Assembly: GCF_014644435.1 (NCBI RefSeq)
Contig: NZ_BMKR01000021.1
Location: 46,261-110,260 of the forward strand
Reading direction: 5' to 3'
Source of the DNA: Paenibacillus albidus
Lineage (GTDB): Bacteria > Bacillota > Bacilli > Paenibacillales > Paenibacillaceae
Length of the DNA: 64,000 bases
Part shown: positions 1 to 9,074 of the stretch, in pieces
Layout of the letters: each line of letters opens with the position of its first letter
How positions within the stretch are numbered: the stretch's first letter is position 1
Made by a program: the position numbers and the translations under genes
The notes under the pieces: generated by a model
What the model saw: only the letters and a program-made list of their open reading frames with translations
Told to the model about the DNA's origin: nothing
Database searches by the model: none

Positions 1-13
1 AATTAAGGACATA

Positions 14-59
14 TACTGTGTATATAGATATATACAGTAAGCACAGGTGATCACACCTG
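14..59. promoter_or_regulatory. Two inverted repeats, candidate operator of the YtrA-type repressor operon
   Basis: TACTGTGTATA and TATATACAGTA (14-39) form a near-perfect inverted repeat with a 4-base centre and one arm mismatch. Right after it, CAGGTG-ATCA-CACCTG (44-59) is a second dyad with perfect 6-bp arms. Both lie about 70-115 bases upstream of the first gene of an operon whose second gene encodes a short GntR/YtrA-type repressor. YtrA-subfamily repressors usually autoregulate linked ABC operons through inverted repeats, so an operator role is inferred, not shown. Confidence 0.5.
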
Positions 60-129
60 AGCAGACTTGATTCAGTCAAATCCGGTTGCCGCTTCAGACT
101 AAAGAAGCAGTAAAGTGAGGTTCATATTT

Positions 130-858
130 ATGGAAATTTTAAGAAATTCGTGGTTTATTGTGAAGAGCGATTTTCGCGGCGACAAATTAAGGCTGCTGTG
201 GACTTTTCTTTTTTCCATTCTCATGATGGGATATCTTGCAGGAATCACCGGGATGGTTGTGAATGAGGCTGTGGGCCAGCATGAACGGACAATTGTGGCC
301 GATTATCTTTTGCTGACGATGATTCCAATGCTGGGGTTTACATTCTCCGTCCGCACCATGAAGTATTGGAGCAGCAACTCCTATACGAAAATGCTGGCCT
401 ACCTGAGAGCTCTGCCGATCCCCGCTCCGGTCATTTTGTGCAAAAGAAAGATACAGGCGCTTATTTCCTTTGGGCTAAACGGTACATTGTTCTTCGGGCT
501 AATGTACGCCATTAGTGGGAGTTTACGGAATGAGCTTACGGGTTCCTCCTATTTTGCTTTTGCCCTGACCTGGGTTGGCTACGGGCTGATGTTGACGGGA
601 GTATACATTTTCATCGAATACCTGTTCAGCGGCATAGCTTATCTCTGGCTTACGATGCTGATTATGGTGGTGTTCTTCGGTATTACAATGGTTATTCACT
701 TGGCGGGAGCCAATGTGTTGCTCTACAGCATCTCCTCTTCCAAAGAGTGGGGGCTGCTGTCCCCGCTGATGTGGGGCACGCTGCTGCTGGGGACGTTATC
801 CGTTCAGCTTTTTTCCAAATGGACCATTTACAGATTAAAGAGCCGTGATCTTGTATGA
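130..858 (+). CDS. Polytopic membrane protein, probable permease partner of a YtrA-type ABC system
   Basis: A 242-residue protein with about six hydrophobic segments, beginning with a cytosolic MEILRNSWFIVKSDF stretch. A GTG at 115 is in frame, but AAAGTGAGG (112-120) sits 9 bases before the ATG at 130, so I start there. No ATP-binding or enzymatic motif is present. It is followed by a GntR/YtrA-type regulator and an ABC ATPase that has no other obvious membrane partner before the next complete ABC pair, so it probably forms the membrane half of that exporter. Family-level identity is not certain and the substrate is unknown. Confidence 0.7.
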   Translation: MEILRNSWFIVKSDFRGDKLRLLWTFLFSILMMGYLAGITGMVVNEAVGQHERTIVADYLLLTMIPMLGFTFSVRTMKYWSSNSYTKMLAYLRALPIPAPVILCKRKIQALISFGLNGTLFFGLMYAISGSLRNELTGSSYFAFALTWVGYGLMLTGVYIFIEYLFSGIAYLWLTMLIMVVFFGITMVIHLAGANVLLYSISSSKEWGLLSPLMWGTLLLGTLSVQLFSKWTIYRLKSRDLV

Positions 859-916
859 AGAGGCAGAACTGCAAGGCGGCACTCCGGCATACCGGAGTGG
901 AAGGCGGGGTGAGGAC

Positions 917-1312
917 GTGTGGATACCGGTACAAATCAATGAAAATAGCGCAGAACCCCTTTATCACCAAATTGAGACCCAACTCCGCTCGCTGATTATT
1001 AGCGGGGTGATTACCGAAGGAACGTTATTGCCTTCCATCCGGGAATTTGCAGGGGAGCTGAAATGCAGCGTCATTACGGTGCGCCGGGTCTATCAGGATT
1101 TGGAGAATGAAGGGCTGCTGCGGACCAGGCAAGGCACAGGGACCTTTGTATCCAATGTCGGCGATGCTGCGATGGCGGAATACAAGCATGAAGCGGTCCG
1201 CAAGGCGCTTGAGGGTGCTGTGGATGTAGGAAAGTCGGTACAATGTGGCCAAGAGGAGCTTACAAGGATCTTTTTGGAGATTGTAGAAAACAAGTACAGA
1301 GAACAGCAATGA
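917..1312 (+). CDS. GntR-family transcriptional regulator, YtrA subfamily
   Basis: A 131-residue repressor. The N-terminal winged helix runs from about residue 8 to 75 (EPLYHQIETQLRSLI, then LPSIREFAGELKCSVITVRR and the wing GLLRTRQGTGTFV). Only a short C-terminal helix follows, with no large effector domain, which is typical of the YtrA subfamily. The frame is open from 845, but GTG at 917 is preferred because AAGGCGGGG lies 7 bases upstream and the family starts this close to its first helix. Gene order permease-regulator-ATPase suggests autoregulation through the dyads at 14-59. Cell-envelope antibiotics are common inducers of relatives; that link is inference here. Confidence 0.85.
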   Translation: MWIPVQINENSAEPLYHQIETQLRSLIISGVITEGTLLPSIREFAGELKCSVITVRRVYQDLENEGLLRTRQGTGTFVSNVGDAAMAEYKHEAVRKALEGAVDVGKSVQCGQEELTRIFLEIVENKYREQQ

Positions 1313-1326
1313 AAGGCGGCGCTGCC

Positions 1327-2259
1327 ATGATGGCACAGATGGCAATCGAATTACGCAATGTAAGCAAACAGCGGCGTAACAAGACAATAGGACCCCTTAA
1401 TCTAACGCTGCCGCAGGGATACATTACTGCTCTTGTAGGGCACAATGGTTCCGGAAAAAGCACACTAATGAACATGCTGATGCAGCTCGTGAATCCCGAC
1501 GACGGCGAGATTTACTGGTTTGAACAGAAATATAAGCAGGGGCTTCCACTTAAGGTCCGCCAGGCCATTGCCTACGTTCCGGAGAACTCGCTTGCTGAAG
1601 AAGCATACTGGAATGTGGAGGAAGCGGCCTCCTTCAGGAAGCATTGGTATCCGGAATGGGATGCGGAGTATCTGGAGGGACTGCTTGAGAAATTTGAAGT
1701 TCCCCGCAATGTCAAACTTGGCAAGATGTCAAAAGGGGAACGCCGCAAATTCGAAATCGCCGCTGCGCTGGCTGCCCGTCCGCAGTTGCTGCTGCTGGAT
1801 GAGCCCTCTTCGGGGCTGGACCCTTTTGCCTGGAAAGTGATGCTGGAGACGTTGCTCCGGTATATGGATGAGACGGGGGCCACAATTCTGATCTCTACCC
1901 ATATCGTGGAGGAAGTCCGGCGGCTGGCCGATTATATTGTGCTGATGCACAAAGGGGAACTGCTCGGCATGGCCGAGAAGGACAGCCTGTTCGGTTCATG
2001 GAGTGAAGTCTGGGTGAACGCAGCGGATGAGGAAGAGCTTGCAGAGCTGGCGGCCGAATTGCCGGGAGTGCTGCAATTGACGCTGGAGGCTCCGGGAGCA
2101 GCTTCGTTTCTGACACAGCAGGTTCAGGGAGTTGAGGAACACATCCATCATTTGGGTTTGAAGGTTATCAAAAGCCGCAGCCTGGAGCTGGATGAGATAT
2201 TGCATTTATGGACACATGGACATCGTCCGATCCTGGTTGATTACGAGAAAGGGGACTGA
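1327..2259 (+). CDS. ABC transporter ATP-binding protein (YtrB-like exporter ATPase)
   Basis: A 310-residue ATPase with Walker A GHNGSGKST near residue 37, signature MSKGERRKFEIA, Walker B LLLLDEPSSGLDP and switch histidine in STHIVEE. The signature has SKGE in place of LSGGQ, common in exporter-type single-domain ATPases. The C-terminal 80 residues are a non-catalytic tail typical of drug or bacitracin-type exporters. ATG 1327 follows AAAGGCGG with a short spacer and begins 14 bases after the regulator stop, so translation is probably coupled. It most likely works with the membrane protein at 130-858. Confidence 0.85.
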   Translation: MMAQMAIELRNVSKQRRNKTIGPLNLTLPQGYITALVGHNGSGKSTLMNMLMQLVNPDDGEIYWFEQKYKQGLPLKVRQAIAYVPENSLAEEAYWNVEEAASFRKHWYPEWDAEYLEGLLEKFEVPRNVKLGKMSKGERRKFEIAAALAARPQLLLLDEPSSGLDPFAWKVMLETLLRYMDETGATILISTHIVEEVRRLADYIVLMHKGELLGMAEKDSLFGSWSEVWVNAADEEELAELAAELPGVLQLTLEAPGAASFLTQQVQGVEEHIHHLGLKVIKSRSLELDEILHLWTHGHRPILVDYEKGD

Positions 2260-2262
2260 AGA

Positions 2263-3165
2263 ATGGAAGCTTTGAAGCTCGAACAGGTAGTGAAGCAATA
2301 CGGAGACAAAACGGCGGTTAATGGTATAAGTCTGGCTGTGGGCAAAGGGGAAATCTACGGCTTGCTTGGAGGCAACGGAGCAGGCAAAACAACAACCATG
2401 CGTATGGTACTCGGACTTATCTATCCGGATCAAGGGAAAATACTCTATAACGGAAAAAACTTCAGCACCGAGCTCCAGCATATTATGGGGTATCTCCCGG
2501 AAGAACGCGGGTTATATCCGAAAGTAAAGGTCAGCGACCAGATTATTTATCTGGCCCGGCTGCGAGGGATGTCTGCAAGCGATGCGGATGAGAGCCTGCG
2601 ATATTGGCTGGACCGGTTCGAGGTCCCGGAATATTACAATAAGAAGATTGAAGAGCTCTCCAAAGGAAATCAGCAAAAAATGGGTTTTATCGCCGCCGTG
2701 GTGCATAAACCACAGTTCCTCATTCTGGACGAAGCGTTCAGCGGTCTGGATCCGGTCAATGTGGAGCTGCTCAAAGATACGGTCCGCGAAATGCGCGACC
2801 AGGGAACCAGCATTTTGTTCTCTACACACCGGATGGAGCATGTCGAGGAGCTGTGCCGCAATATCACGATTCTGGATCGGTCTAACACAGTAATACAGGG
2901 CGAAATCCGCGAGATCAAAAAAGGCTATCCCCGCGAAGAAGTCCTGCTGCGTACAGCTGCTGAGATATCCGGTCTGGAATCGCTGGCCGGCGTAACCGGC
3001 GTTCAGCGTCAGGAGAGAGGGTATCTGCTGAAGATCAGCGAGCCGGGGGCCGCACAGCGTATCCTGCACCATGCGATCGGGCAGGGGGAAGTAGAGCATT
3101 TTGAACTCAAGGAACCAACGTTAAACCAAATCTTTATCAGAGCGGTGGGTGACTCAAATGAATAA
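2263..3165 (+). CDS. ABC transporter ATP-binding protein (YhaQ/NatA-like)
   Basis: A 300-residue ATPase with Walker A GGNGAGKTTT, signature LSKGNQQKMGF, Walker B FLILDEAFSGLDP and the H-loop in STHRMEH. The DEAFSGLDP form and the overall length match the YhaQ/NatA group that pairs with large ABC-2 permeases. It begins three bases after the preceding ATPase stops, with GGGG at 2251-2254 before ATG, and its end overlaps the permease start, so this is a second exporter module in the same transcript. NatAB is known to export sodium, whereas the YhaQP substrate is not settled, so no substrate is assigned. Confidence 0.85.
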   Translation: MEALKLEQVVKQYGDKTAVNGISLAVGKGEIYGLLGGNGAGKTTTMRMVLGLIYPDQGKILYNGKNFSTELQHIMGYLPEERGLYPKVKVSDQIIYLARLRGMSASDADESLRYWLDRFEVPEYYNKKIEELSKGNQQKMGFIAAVVHKPQFLILDEAFSGLDPVNVELLKDTVREMRDQGTSILFSTHRMEHVEELCRNITILDRSNTVIQGEIREIKKGYPREEVLLRTAAEISGLESLAGVTGVQRQERGYLLKISEPGAAQRILHHAIGQGEVEHFELKEPTLNQIFIRAVGDSNE

Positions 3166-4450
3166 AATGGGGACAATTATCGGCTTCACATTCAAGAATA
3201 AAGCAAAAACGAAATCATTTATGATTACTACGCTGATTCTGGTGCTGTTGCTTAGCATCGGTATGAATATTCCTTATCTGATCAAAGTCTTTCAGGGTGA
3301 AGATAAGACCGGCGGTACGGCGGGGAGCGGTACGCAGATTGGGGTAATCGCCGAAGAGGGCAGCACGGCGCTTGAGTTGCTGAAAGCTTACCAGCTGCCA
3401 GAAGGACTTGCACAAGTAACCGTGAATCCATATGCCTCTGCAGATGACCCGGAATTAAAGAAGGCGCTGGATGAAGAGCAAATCGAAGGTTACATCTCGC
3501 TTGCGGACACCTCTGCTGCGGGGCTGTCGGGTGTTACCTACTACAGTCCCGATGGAGATATCGATAATGATGTGAAGGCCTATCTGCAAAATGCGTTGCA
3601 GCAAGTCAACGCTGCGCTAATCGCCGGTGATAAACTCACACCTGAGCAGATCGCTGCCATGAACTCGCCGGTTGAGATTGGTACCCAGGAGGTAAGCCCT
3701 GCAAGCGGGGAAGCGGCCCAGGAGGAGGCGCCTCCCATTATCAATTACGTCATTGTTTATGTACTGTTGATTTTGTTCTTCATGTCCATCATGATGACCG
3801 GCAATATGATTTCAGCCGAAGTGACCTCGGAGAAGAGCTCGCGGATCATGGAGATCCTGATTACAAGCGCCTCACCGCTGGTACAGATGTTCGGAAAGGT
3901 GATCGGAATCTTCCTCGTCGGCTTGCTGCAGATTGTTATCATCGCCGCAGCGGTGGCTGCCAATCTCGCCCTTCCGCATAATGCAACAATTATGACAGAC
4001 TTTAATCTGGATCTGGGCCAACTGAATGTCAGTCTGCTTGCTTATGGACTGGTGCTGTATGTGCTCGGTTACTTCCTGTTCGCTCTGATGTATGCCGCAG
4101 TCGGTTCGATTGTCAGCCGTACAGAGGACCTGGGCCAGGCGGTTATGCCGATCATGATGCTGGGCTTCGCAGCTTTCTACATCCCGTTGTTCAGTATCTC
4201 GAATGCCGATACCTTGCTGGTCAAAATAGCCAGCTATGTGCCGTTCACATCGCCATTGACCATGCTGCTGCGCATCGGGGTGGGTCAAGTAGAACTGTGG
4301 GAGATCCTCGTCTCGCTTGCTATTCTGCTGGTGTCCATCGTGTTCTTCGGCTGGCTGGCCGCCAAAATCTACCGTACCGGCGTATTGATGTACGGCAAGC
4401 GTCCAACCATTAAAGAGCTGAGAAAAGCAATGAAGGCTTATAAGATCTAA
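3158..4450 (+). CDS. ABC-2 type permease (YhaP/NatB-like)
   Basis: A 430-residue permease with one N-terminal membrane segment (about residues 18-40), an extracellular domain of roughly 150 residues, and five or six clustered C-terminal segments. The motif EVTSEKSSRIMEILITS just after the second segment is characteristic of the YhaP/NatB group. ATG 3158 is preferred over an in-frame GTG at 3149 because GGTGGGTG lies at a normal distance; the gene overlaps the upstream ATPase by 8 bases. It forms the exporter with the 2263-3165 ATPase. Confidence 0.85.
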   Translation: MNKMGTIIGFTFKNKAKTKSFMITTLILVLLLSIGMNIPYLIKVFQGEDKTGGTAGSGTQIGVIAEEGSTALELLKAYQLPEGLAQVTVNPYASADDPELKKALDEEQIEGYISLADTSAAGLSGVTYYSPDGDIDNDVKAYLQNALQQVNAALIAGDKLTPEQIAAMNSPVEIGTQEVSPASGEAAQEEAPPIINYVIVYVLLILFFMSIMMTGNMISAEVTSEKSSRIMEILITSASPLVQMFGKVIGIFLVGLLQIVIIAAAVAANLALPHNATIMTDFNLDLGQLNVSLLAYGLVLYVLGYFLFALMYAAVGSIVSRTEDLGQAVMPIMMLGFAAFYIPLFSISNADTLLVKIASYVPFTSPLTMLLRIGVGQVELWEILVSLAILLVSIVFFGWLAAKIYRTGVLMYGKRPTIKELRKAMKAYKI

Positions 4451-4514
4451 ATCAGTGAGAATTGAATGATTATACACAATTATGTGGTATTAACTGTACA
4501 GAAGGAGAACTTAC

Positions 4515-5720
4515 ATGAAAAATTGGAAACGATCGCTCTTATCCCTCATAATCTCTGTTGGTTTGCTCTCGACAGCAGCCCCGGCCATGGCTGCTCCGCA
4601 GCAACCGGCGGTGAAGGTTGATAACCAAAACGTTGAATTTGCAAAGAATGCACCTATTGTGGATCAAGGCACAACGATGGTACCGCTGAGAACAACACTC
4701 CAGGCTATGGATGCCAAGCTGAAATCTGTACAGAATGGTACCATTCATGTGGTTATTGACGGTAAGGAGATCACACTCAAAAGTAAAACAAAGCTGATTC
4801 ATGGCGTGACCTATGCTCCTGTCCGAGTCGTTGCCGAAGCCGCGGGTTATGAGGTTCGCTGGGATCAGCAATCCCGCACTGTTCTTCTGGTCTCCAAGGC
4901 AACGGGGGAAGGCGCCCGGGGTTTCATGTGGGAAGTCGAGAATAATGGAAATACGGTATATTTGGTAGGCTCAATGCATATTGCGGATGATAGCTTCTAC
5001 CCGCTGCGTTCGGAAATTGAGGATGCTTTTGCCGAAGCTGATTATCTCGGTGTGGAGATTGACGTCAGTAAGGCGGCCGGTGAGGCGCAGCAGAAAATGA
5101 TCATGGATCTGGGTACGTATCAGGACGGCACGACCTTGAAGGACCATGTATCCAAGGAAACGTATGCGAAGGTTGAAGAAGTTCTGAAGCAAAATGGTAT
5201 GGAAGCGAACGCGCTTGATGCCTTTAAGCCTTGGGTTGTCGAGACGACCATCAGCACGCTGAAATCAATGAAGGCAGGGTACGAGGCGGCTGCGGGTATC
5301 GATCTGTATTTCATCCAGAAAGCTATGGAACGCAAACTGCCGGTCATGGAGCTGGAATCCTATGAATCCCAGCTGGGCATGTTTAACGGCTTCTCCAAGG
5401 AGCTGCAGGAGAAGAATCTGAATGCAGCTTTGGACAATTTCGATGTTCTCGATGACAATGTGGATCAAATGGCCAATATGTGGAAATCGGGTAATGACGA
5501 GCAATTGCTTGAGTTAACCAACAGCATATCTGGTGACCCGGAGTATAACAAAGCGATGCTGATTGACCGGAATATCGGAATGGCTGATAAAATTGATGGT
5601 TACCTGAAAAGCGATAAGAAAGAGGAGTTTTTCATCGTAGTTGGTGCAGCCCACTTCCTGGGTAAGGATGGAGTCGTTCAATTGCTGAAGGATAAAGGTT
5701 ATTCTGTCATTCGAAAATAA
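4515..5720 (+). CDS. Secreted TraB/GumN-family protein with copper-amine-oxidase-like N-terminal domain
   Basis: A 401-residue exported protein. A signal peptide ends near AAPAMAAP (residue 27). Residues about 30-125 form a copper-amine-oxidase N-terminal-like stalk domain (VDQGTTMVPLRTTLQ, then TYAPVRVVAEAAGYEVRWD). The rest is a TraB/GumN domain: VYLVGSMHIADDSFYPL, EADYLGVEID and the C-terminal VVGAAHFLGKDGVVQLL. TraB/GumN domains resemble Tiki-type metalloproteases, with the GxxH near the start and the late GAAH as conserved residues; activity is not proven here. AGAAGGAGAAC precedes ATG. It lies 64 bases after the ABC permease and before a strong terminator, so it may be the last operon gene. 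Confidence 0.85.
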   Translation: MKNWKRSLLSLIISVGLLSTAAPAMAAPQQPAVKVDNQNVEFAKNAPIVDQGTTMVPLRTTLQAMDAKLKSVQNGTIHVVIDGKEITLKSKTKLIHGVTYAPVRVVAEAAGYEVRWDQQSRTVLLVSKATGEGARGFMWEVENNGNTVYLVGSMHIADDSFYPLRSEIEDAFAEADYLGVEIDVSKAAGEAQQKMIMDLGTYQDGTTLKDHVSKETYAKVEEVLKQNGMEANALDAFKPWVVETTISTLKSMKAGYEAAAGIDLYFIQKAMERKLPVMELESYESQLGMFNGFSKELQEKNLNAALDNFDVLDDNVDQMANMWKSGNDEQLLELTNSISGDPEYNKAMLIDRNIGMADKIDGYLKSDKKEEFFIVVGAAHFLGKDGVVQLLKDKGYSVIRK

Positions 5721-5745
5721 TAGTAGTTTACGCTTCACTACAATA

Positions 5746-5789
5746 GGGGTGTCCAAAAGCCATGTGAATGGCTTGGGACACCCCTTTTT
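5746..5789 (+). terminator. Rho-independent terminator after the TraB/GumN gene
   Basis: GGGGTGTCCAAAAGCCAT and ATGGCTTGGGACACCCC form a long stem around a GTGA loop, followed by TTTTT. It lies 25 bases past the stop codon. Confidence 0.92.
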
Positions 5790-6060
5790 GAAAATATAAG
5801 GATTTATATGTTTACGCCATAAATCTGTCTTATATTTCTACGAGAAACGGATACCCTCCTCTTCCAGAGGACGGCGAAGCCGTTTCTTCTTGTTTGGGTA
5901 GATTAGCATATGTTCCGCTTTTGAACACTCCCCTTGGGTTTTACGATTTTGAACGTGACAAGAATGTAACATTCCGCTCCCGCTTGTCATCTGAATCAAA
6001 CGACAGTGCCTGATCCAGACCCTATGATAAGTGTATATGAAAAAGAGGAGAGGATCTGAG
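5790..6060. other. Intergenic region without recognised genes
   Basis: About 270 bases between the terminator and the serine hydrolase gene. It holds a small CCTC/GAGG hairpin near 5855 and the ribosome binding site at its 3' end. I see no convincing coding frame, RNA gene or repeat; the promoter of the hydrolase must lie here but its boxes are not clear. Confidence 0.4.
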
Positions 6061-8169
6061 TTGAATAGTAAAAAGAAGAGAACTGGTTGCACGTTCAGCA
6101 TCCTGTCGGTTCTATTGACGGTAAGCCTGGCTGCAGAATCAAGTGTGTACGCAAAGGCGCCGTCCGAATGGAACACAGGTGCCGCTGGAGGACACAAGAC
6201 CTCAATCAGCAGCGCCTCCCTACCCGCACTGGATATCGCGGCTTCGACAGCTAAGATGGACGGTCCGCGTGAAGCCAAGGAAGTGCAGGCGTTCCTGGAT
6301 GCTTTTTTTGCCAGGGAGGACATCAAGCAAAAGGCCGGGGCCGTTGCAGTATCCGTCGTTAAGAACGGGGAGGTGCTTGCTTCCAAAGGTTACGGGATAA
6401 CCGACCGAACGTCGAAATCGCCGGTGGATGCAAGCCGAACCACTTTCCGGATCGCTTCTGTCTCCAAAGTGTTTACGGCAGCCGCCGTAATGCAGCTCGT
6501 CCAGGAAGGGAAGATTTCGCTGCAAGACAATATTGAAAAGTATCTGGACGGTTATCATTTAACCAATGCCTTTAACACACCGGTTACCATCGAGAATCTG
6601 TTGACGCATACGTCCGGATTTGAAGTGCGCGAACCTTCCGATGCCAGCTATTTAATGGATGATTCCCAAAAGCCGATCTCGCTGAAGGAAAGCATCTTTG
6701 AGCAGTTTCCCCCGGTTGTCCGCAAGCCGGGAACGTCCTACATGTACGATAATTTTGCGTCCAGGCTGCTGGGATACATCGTCCAGCAGGCAAGCGGAGA
6801 GCCCTTCGGGAGCTATATGCAGCAAAATCTGTTTGAGCCGCTCGGCATGAATTCAACCAGCTTTAGCCTGAGCCAAGAGTTGGCCGGACGACTGGCGGCT
6901 TCCTACGATGCAGAGGGCAATCCCATCCCGGTGTATGATTTTTCACCGAGTGAGTGGCCGGAGGGCAGCCTGATATCGACAGCCTCCGATATAGCCTTGT
7001 TTATGAAGGCCTTCTTGAACGATGGCCGGACAGCTGACGGCACGGTTATCCTGTCGCCCGAGTCGATAAAAGCAATGTCAGCGTACCACATAGCCATCCA
7101 TCCGGATTTGCCGGATATGACATACGGCTTTGAAGCGCCTGCTCTTCCATCCAGAACAAACGGCGAAAAGGTAATATCCAAGGGTGGGGATATCCTGGGC
7201 TTCAGTTCAGCGCTTTGGCTTTTGCCGGACCGCAAAACGGGTGTCTTCGTGACTTATAATGCGAATCAGGATTTGCGGGATGAACTGTTTGCCGCCTTTA
7301 TGGATCATTATTATTCCGGTCATCCAACTTCGTTTGGAACAGAGGGCTTTAAGCCGCAATCCAGGGAGGTTCTCGCTAAATTTGAAGGGTTGTATTCCGA
7401 TTTGCGGGTTAAATTACTGACCCGGGTAGAGGTGTCCGGCACAGGCACTCTGACCGTGAGTGATCTAATGGGGGGGCGTCACGAACTGAGCCAGGTGGAG
7501 GATACGCTGTTCATCGATGAACAGGGCAAGCCGCTAGCCTTCAAGGCGGATCAAGACGGCCGCATCAGTTATATGAAATACTCTAATCTATACAGCTATG
7601 CAGCCAAAATACCGGAGAATCCGCCCGGATTCCCGGATGTATCAGAAAGTCATCCTTATGCAAGCTACATTCTCGGCCTGAAGTCACTCGGCTATCTGGC
7701 AGATGATCTGTCCAAGCCGTTTCATCCAGAGCAAGCTGTTACCCGCGGAGCGTTTATCCAGGCTTTTAATGCGGTGTGGAGCATCCCGGAATCATCCAAT
7801 CCGTCGACGTTCAAGGACACCGCAAATTCTCCGTACCGGCGGGCTATCCAAGCCGCTGTCGAGTCCGGCTTGCTGGAGGGGGCAGGGGGAGGTTTGTTTG
7901 AACCAGACCGTCCCATCCGCCGCGAAGAAGCAGCCGCTATCGTATTTCGCTTACTGGCCGGATCGGGGATCAGAATGCCGGATTCCACAGCTGTCCTTGT
8001 GCCCGGCACGTCAAAATGGGCTGTCGATGCGGTCAGCTCTGCTGTGATCTGGAAGCTTCATGGGCCGGAAGTGACAGAGTCAAAGGGCATGTTCGACTAC
8101 GGCTCGCAGCGGACGCTGAACAAACAGGAGCTGGCGGCGCTGCTGTACACGATGCTGCTTCCGGATTAA
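6061..8169 (+). CDS. Exported class C beta-lactamase-type serine hydrolase with three SLH repeats
   Basis: A 702-residue surface protein. An in-frame ATG exists at 6031, but AGAGGAGAGG (6044-6053) serves TTG 6061, which gives a clean signal peptide. The beta-lactamase/penicillin-binding fold spans about residues 75-440 with SVSK (S133, K136), the YDN motif in TSYMYDNFASR and KGGDILGF in place of the third KTG-like motif. A short beta-domain follows. The last 190 residues hold three SLH repeats (FPDVSESHPYASYI, FKDTANSPYRRAI, and a weaker third), which normally bind pyruvylated secondary wall polymer. Likely a peptidase, esterase or D-amino-acid hydrolase on the cell surface; the substrate is unknown. 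A Bce-type module follows. Confidence 0.88.
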   Translation: MNSKKKRTGCTFSILSVLLTVSLAAESSVYAKAPSEWNTGAAGGHKTSISSASLPALDIAASTAKMDGPREAKEVQAFLDAFFAREDIKQKAGAVAVSVVKNGEVLASKGYGITDRTSKSPVDASRTTFRIASVSKVFTAAAVMQLVQEGKISLQDNIEKYLDGYHLTNAFNTPVTIENLLTHTSGFEVREPSDASYLMDDSQKPISLKESIFEQFPPVVRKPGTSYMYDNFASRLLGYIVQQASGEPFGSYMQQNLFEPLGMNSTSFSLSQELAGRLAASYDAEGNPIPVYDFSPSEWPEGSLISTASDIALFMKAFLNDGRTADGTVILSPESIKAMSAYHIAIHPDLPDMTYGFEAPALPSRTNGEKVISKGGDILGFSSALWLLPDRKTGVFVTYNANQDLRDELFAAFMDHYYSGHPTSFGTEGFKPQSREVLAKFEGLYSDLRVKLLTRVEVSGTGTLTVSDLMGGRHELSQVEDTLFIDEQGKPLAFKADQDGRISYMKYSNLYSYAAKIPENPPGFPDVSESHPYASYILGLKSLGYLADDLSKPFHPEQAVTRGAFIQAFNAVWSIPESSNPSTFKDTANSPYRRAIQAAVESGLLEGAGGGLFEPDRPIRREEAAAIVFRLLAGSGIRMPDSTAVLVPGTSKWAVDAVSSAVIWKLHGPEVTESKGMFDYGSQRTLNKQELAALLYTMLLPD

Positions 8170-8387
8170 GGAGACAGAAATATCAGGCGCAGCGACAAGG
8201 AAGGACAATAATACACCTTTCAGAATCGGCAGAATCTGGAGGCGGTTATTGGCCTTTCCTTTTTTATTTGTCTTGACCGTGGGAATAACGGTGGAAATAC
8301 CAGGCTGGAGTAGTATGATGGAGAAAGCCAGGGATCAATTGCTTTACTGCCGGAAGCTGCACGGCAATCGCGGGAAGGATTTCAGCC

Positions 8388-9074
8388 ATGATGGATTTGA
8401 ACATTTTTATTATCGAAGACGATGCCGCCATTTTCCGCTCCTTGAAGGAAAGATTGGAGTTATGGTCGTTTCATGTTACGGGCCCCGAGCGGTATGATGA
8501 TGTGATGCATAATTTTATCAGCTTGCAGCCTCAGTTAGTGATTATTGATATCCAGCTCCCGATGTACGATGGGTTCCACTGGTGCCGGGAGATTCGGGCA
8601 GTGTCCAAAGTGCCGATTCTGTTTCTGTCTTCACGTGACCATCCGCTGGACATGGTGATGGCGATGAATCTGGGGGCAGACGATTATATTCCGAAGCCGT
8701 TCCATATGGACGTGCTGCTGGCCAAAATCCAGGCGATTCTCCGCCGGACGTATGCTTACACAGAGGAGTCTGCTGATCTGATCGAATGGAATGGTGCCAT
8801 CATCGACATGAAGCGCGGTTTGATCCGCAAGGATGGGCAGGATGTCCTGTTAACCAAAAATGAGTTTTTTATTCTCGTTGTCCTCGTCCAGGCGAAGGAT
8901 CAAATCATCTCCCGGCATGAGCTGATCCGCAAGCTCTGGGATGATGAGCATTTTGTCAACGACAATACATTAACTGCAAATATAGCCCGGCTGCGCCAAA
9001 AACTGACCGTATTTGAGCTGGAAGAAGCCATTGTCACCAAAAAAGGACTTGGCTATATGGCAGCAACGTTATGA
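8388..9074 (+). CDS. Response regulator, OmpR family (BceR-like)
   Basis: A 228-residue regulator. The receiver domain has acidic pocket E10-D11-D12, phosphoacceptor D54 (VIIDIQLPMYDG) and K in DDYIPKPF. A C-terminal winged helix follows (TKNEFFILVVLVQAKDQIISRHELIRKLWDD, then NTLTANIARLRQKL). GGAAGG lies 9 bases before ATG 8388. It overlaps the kinase gene by four bases (ATGA). With the kinase and transporter downstream it is the regulator of a Bce-type antimicrobial-peptide detoxification module and would normally activate the transporter genes. Confidence 0.9.
   Translation: MMDLNIFIIEDDAAIFRSLKERLELWSFHVTGPERYDDVMHNFISLQPQLVIIDIQLPMYDGFHWCREIRAVSKVPILFLSSRDHPLDMVMAMNLGADDYIPKPFHMDVLLAKIQAILRRTYAYTEESADLIEWNGAIIDMKRGLIRKDGQDVLLTKNEFFILVVLVQAKDQIISRHELIRKLWDDEHFVNDNTLTANIARLRQKLTVFELEEAIVTKKGLGYMAATL

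Noticed and set aside
8249..8497. An 82-codon plus-strand frame before the Bce-type regulator
   Set aside because: It overlaps the response regulator start in another frame, has no RBS or recognisable motif, and the regulator start is well supported.
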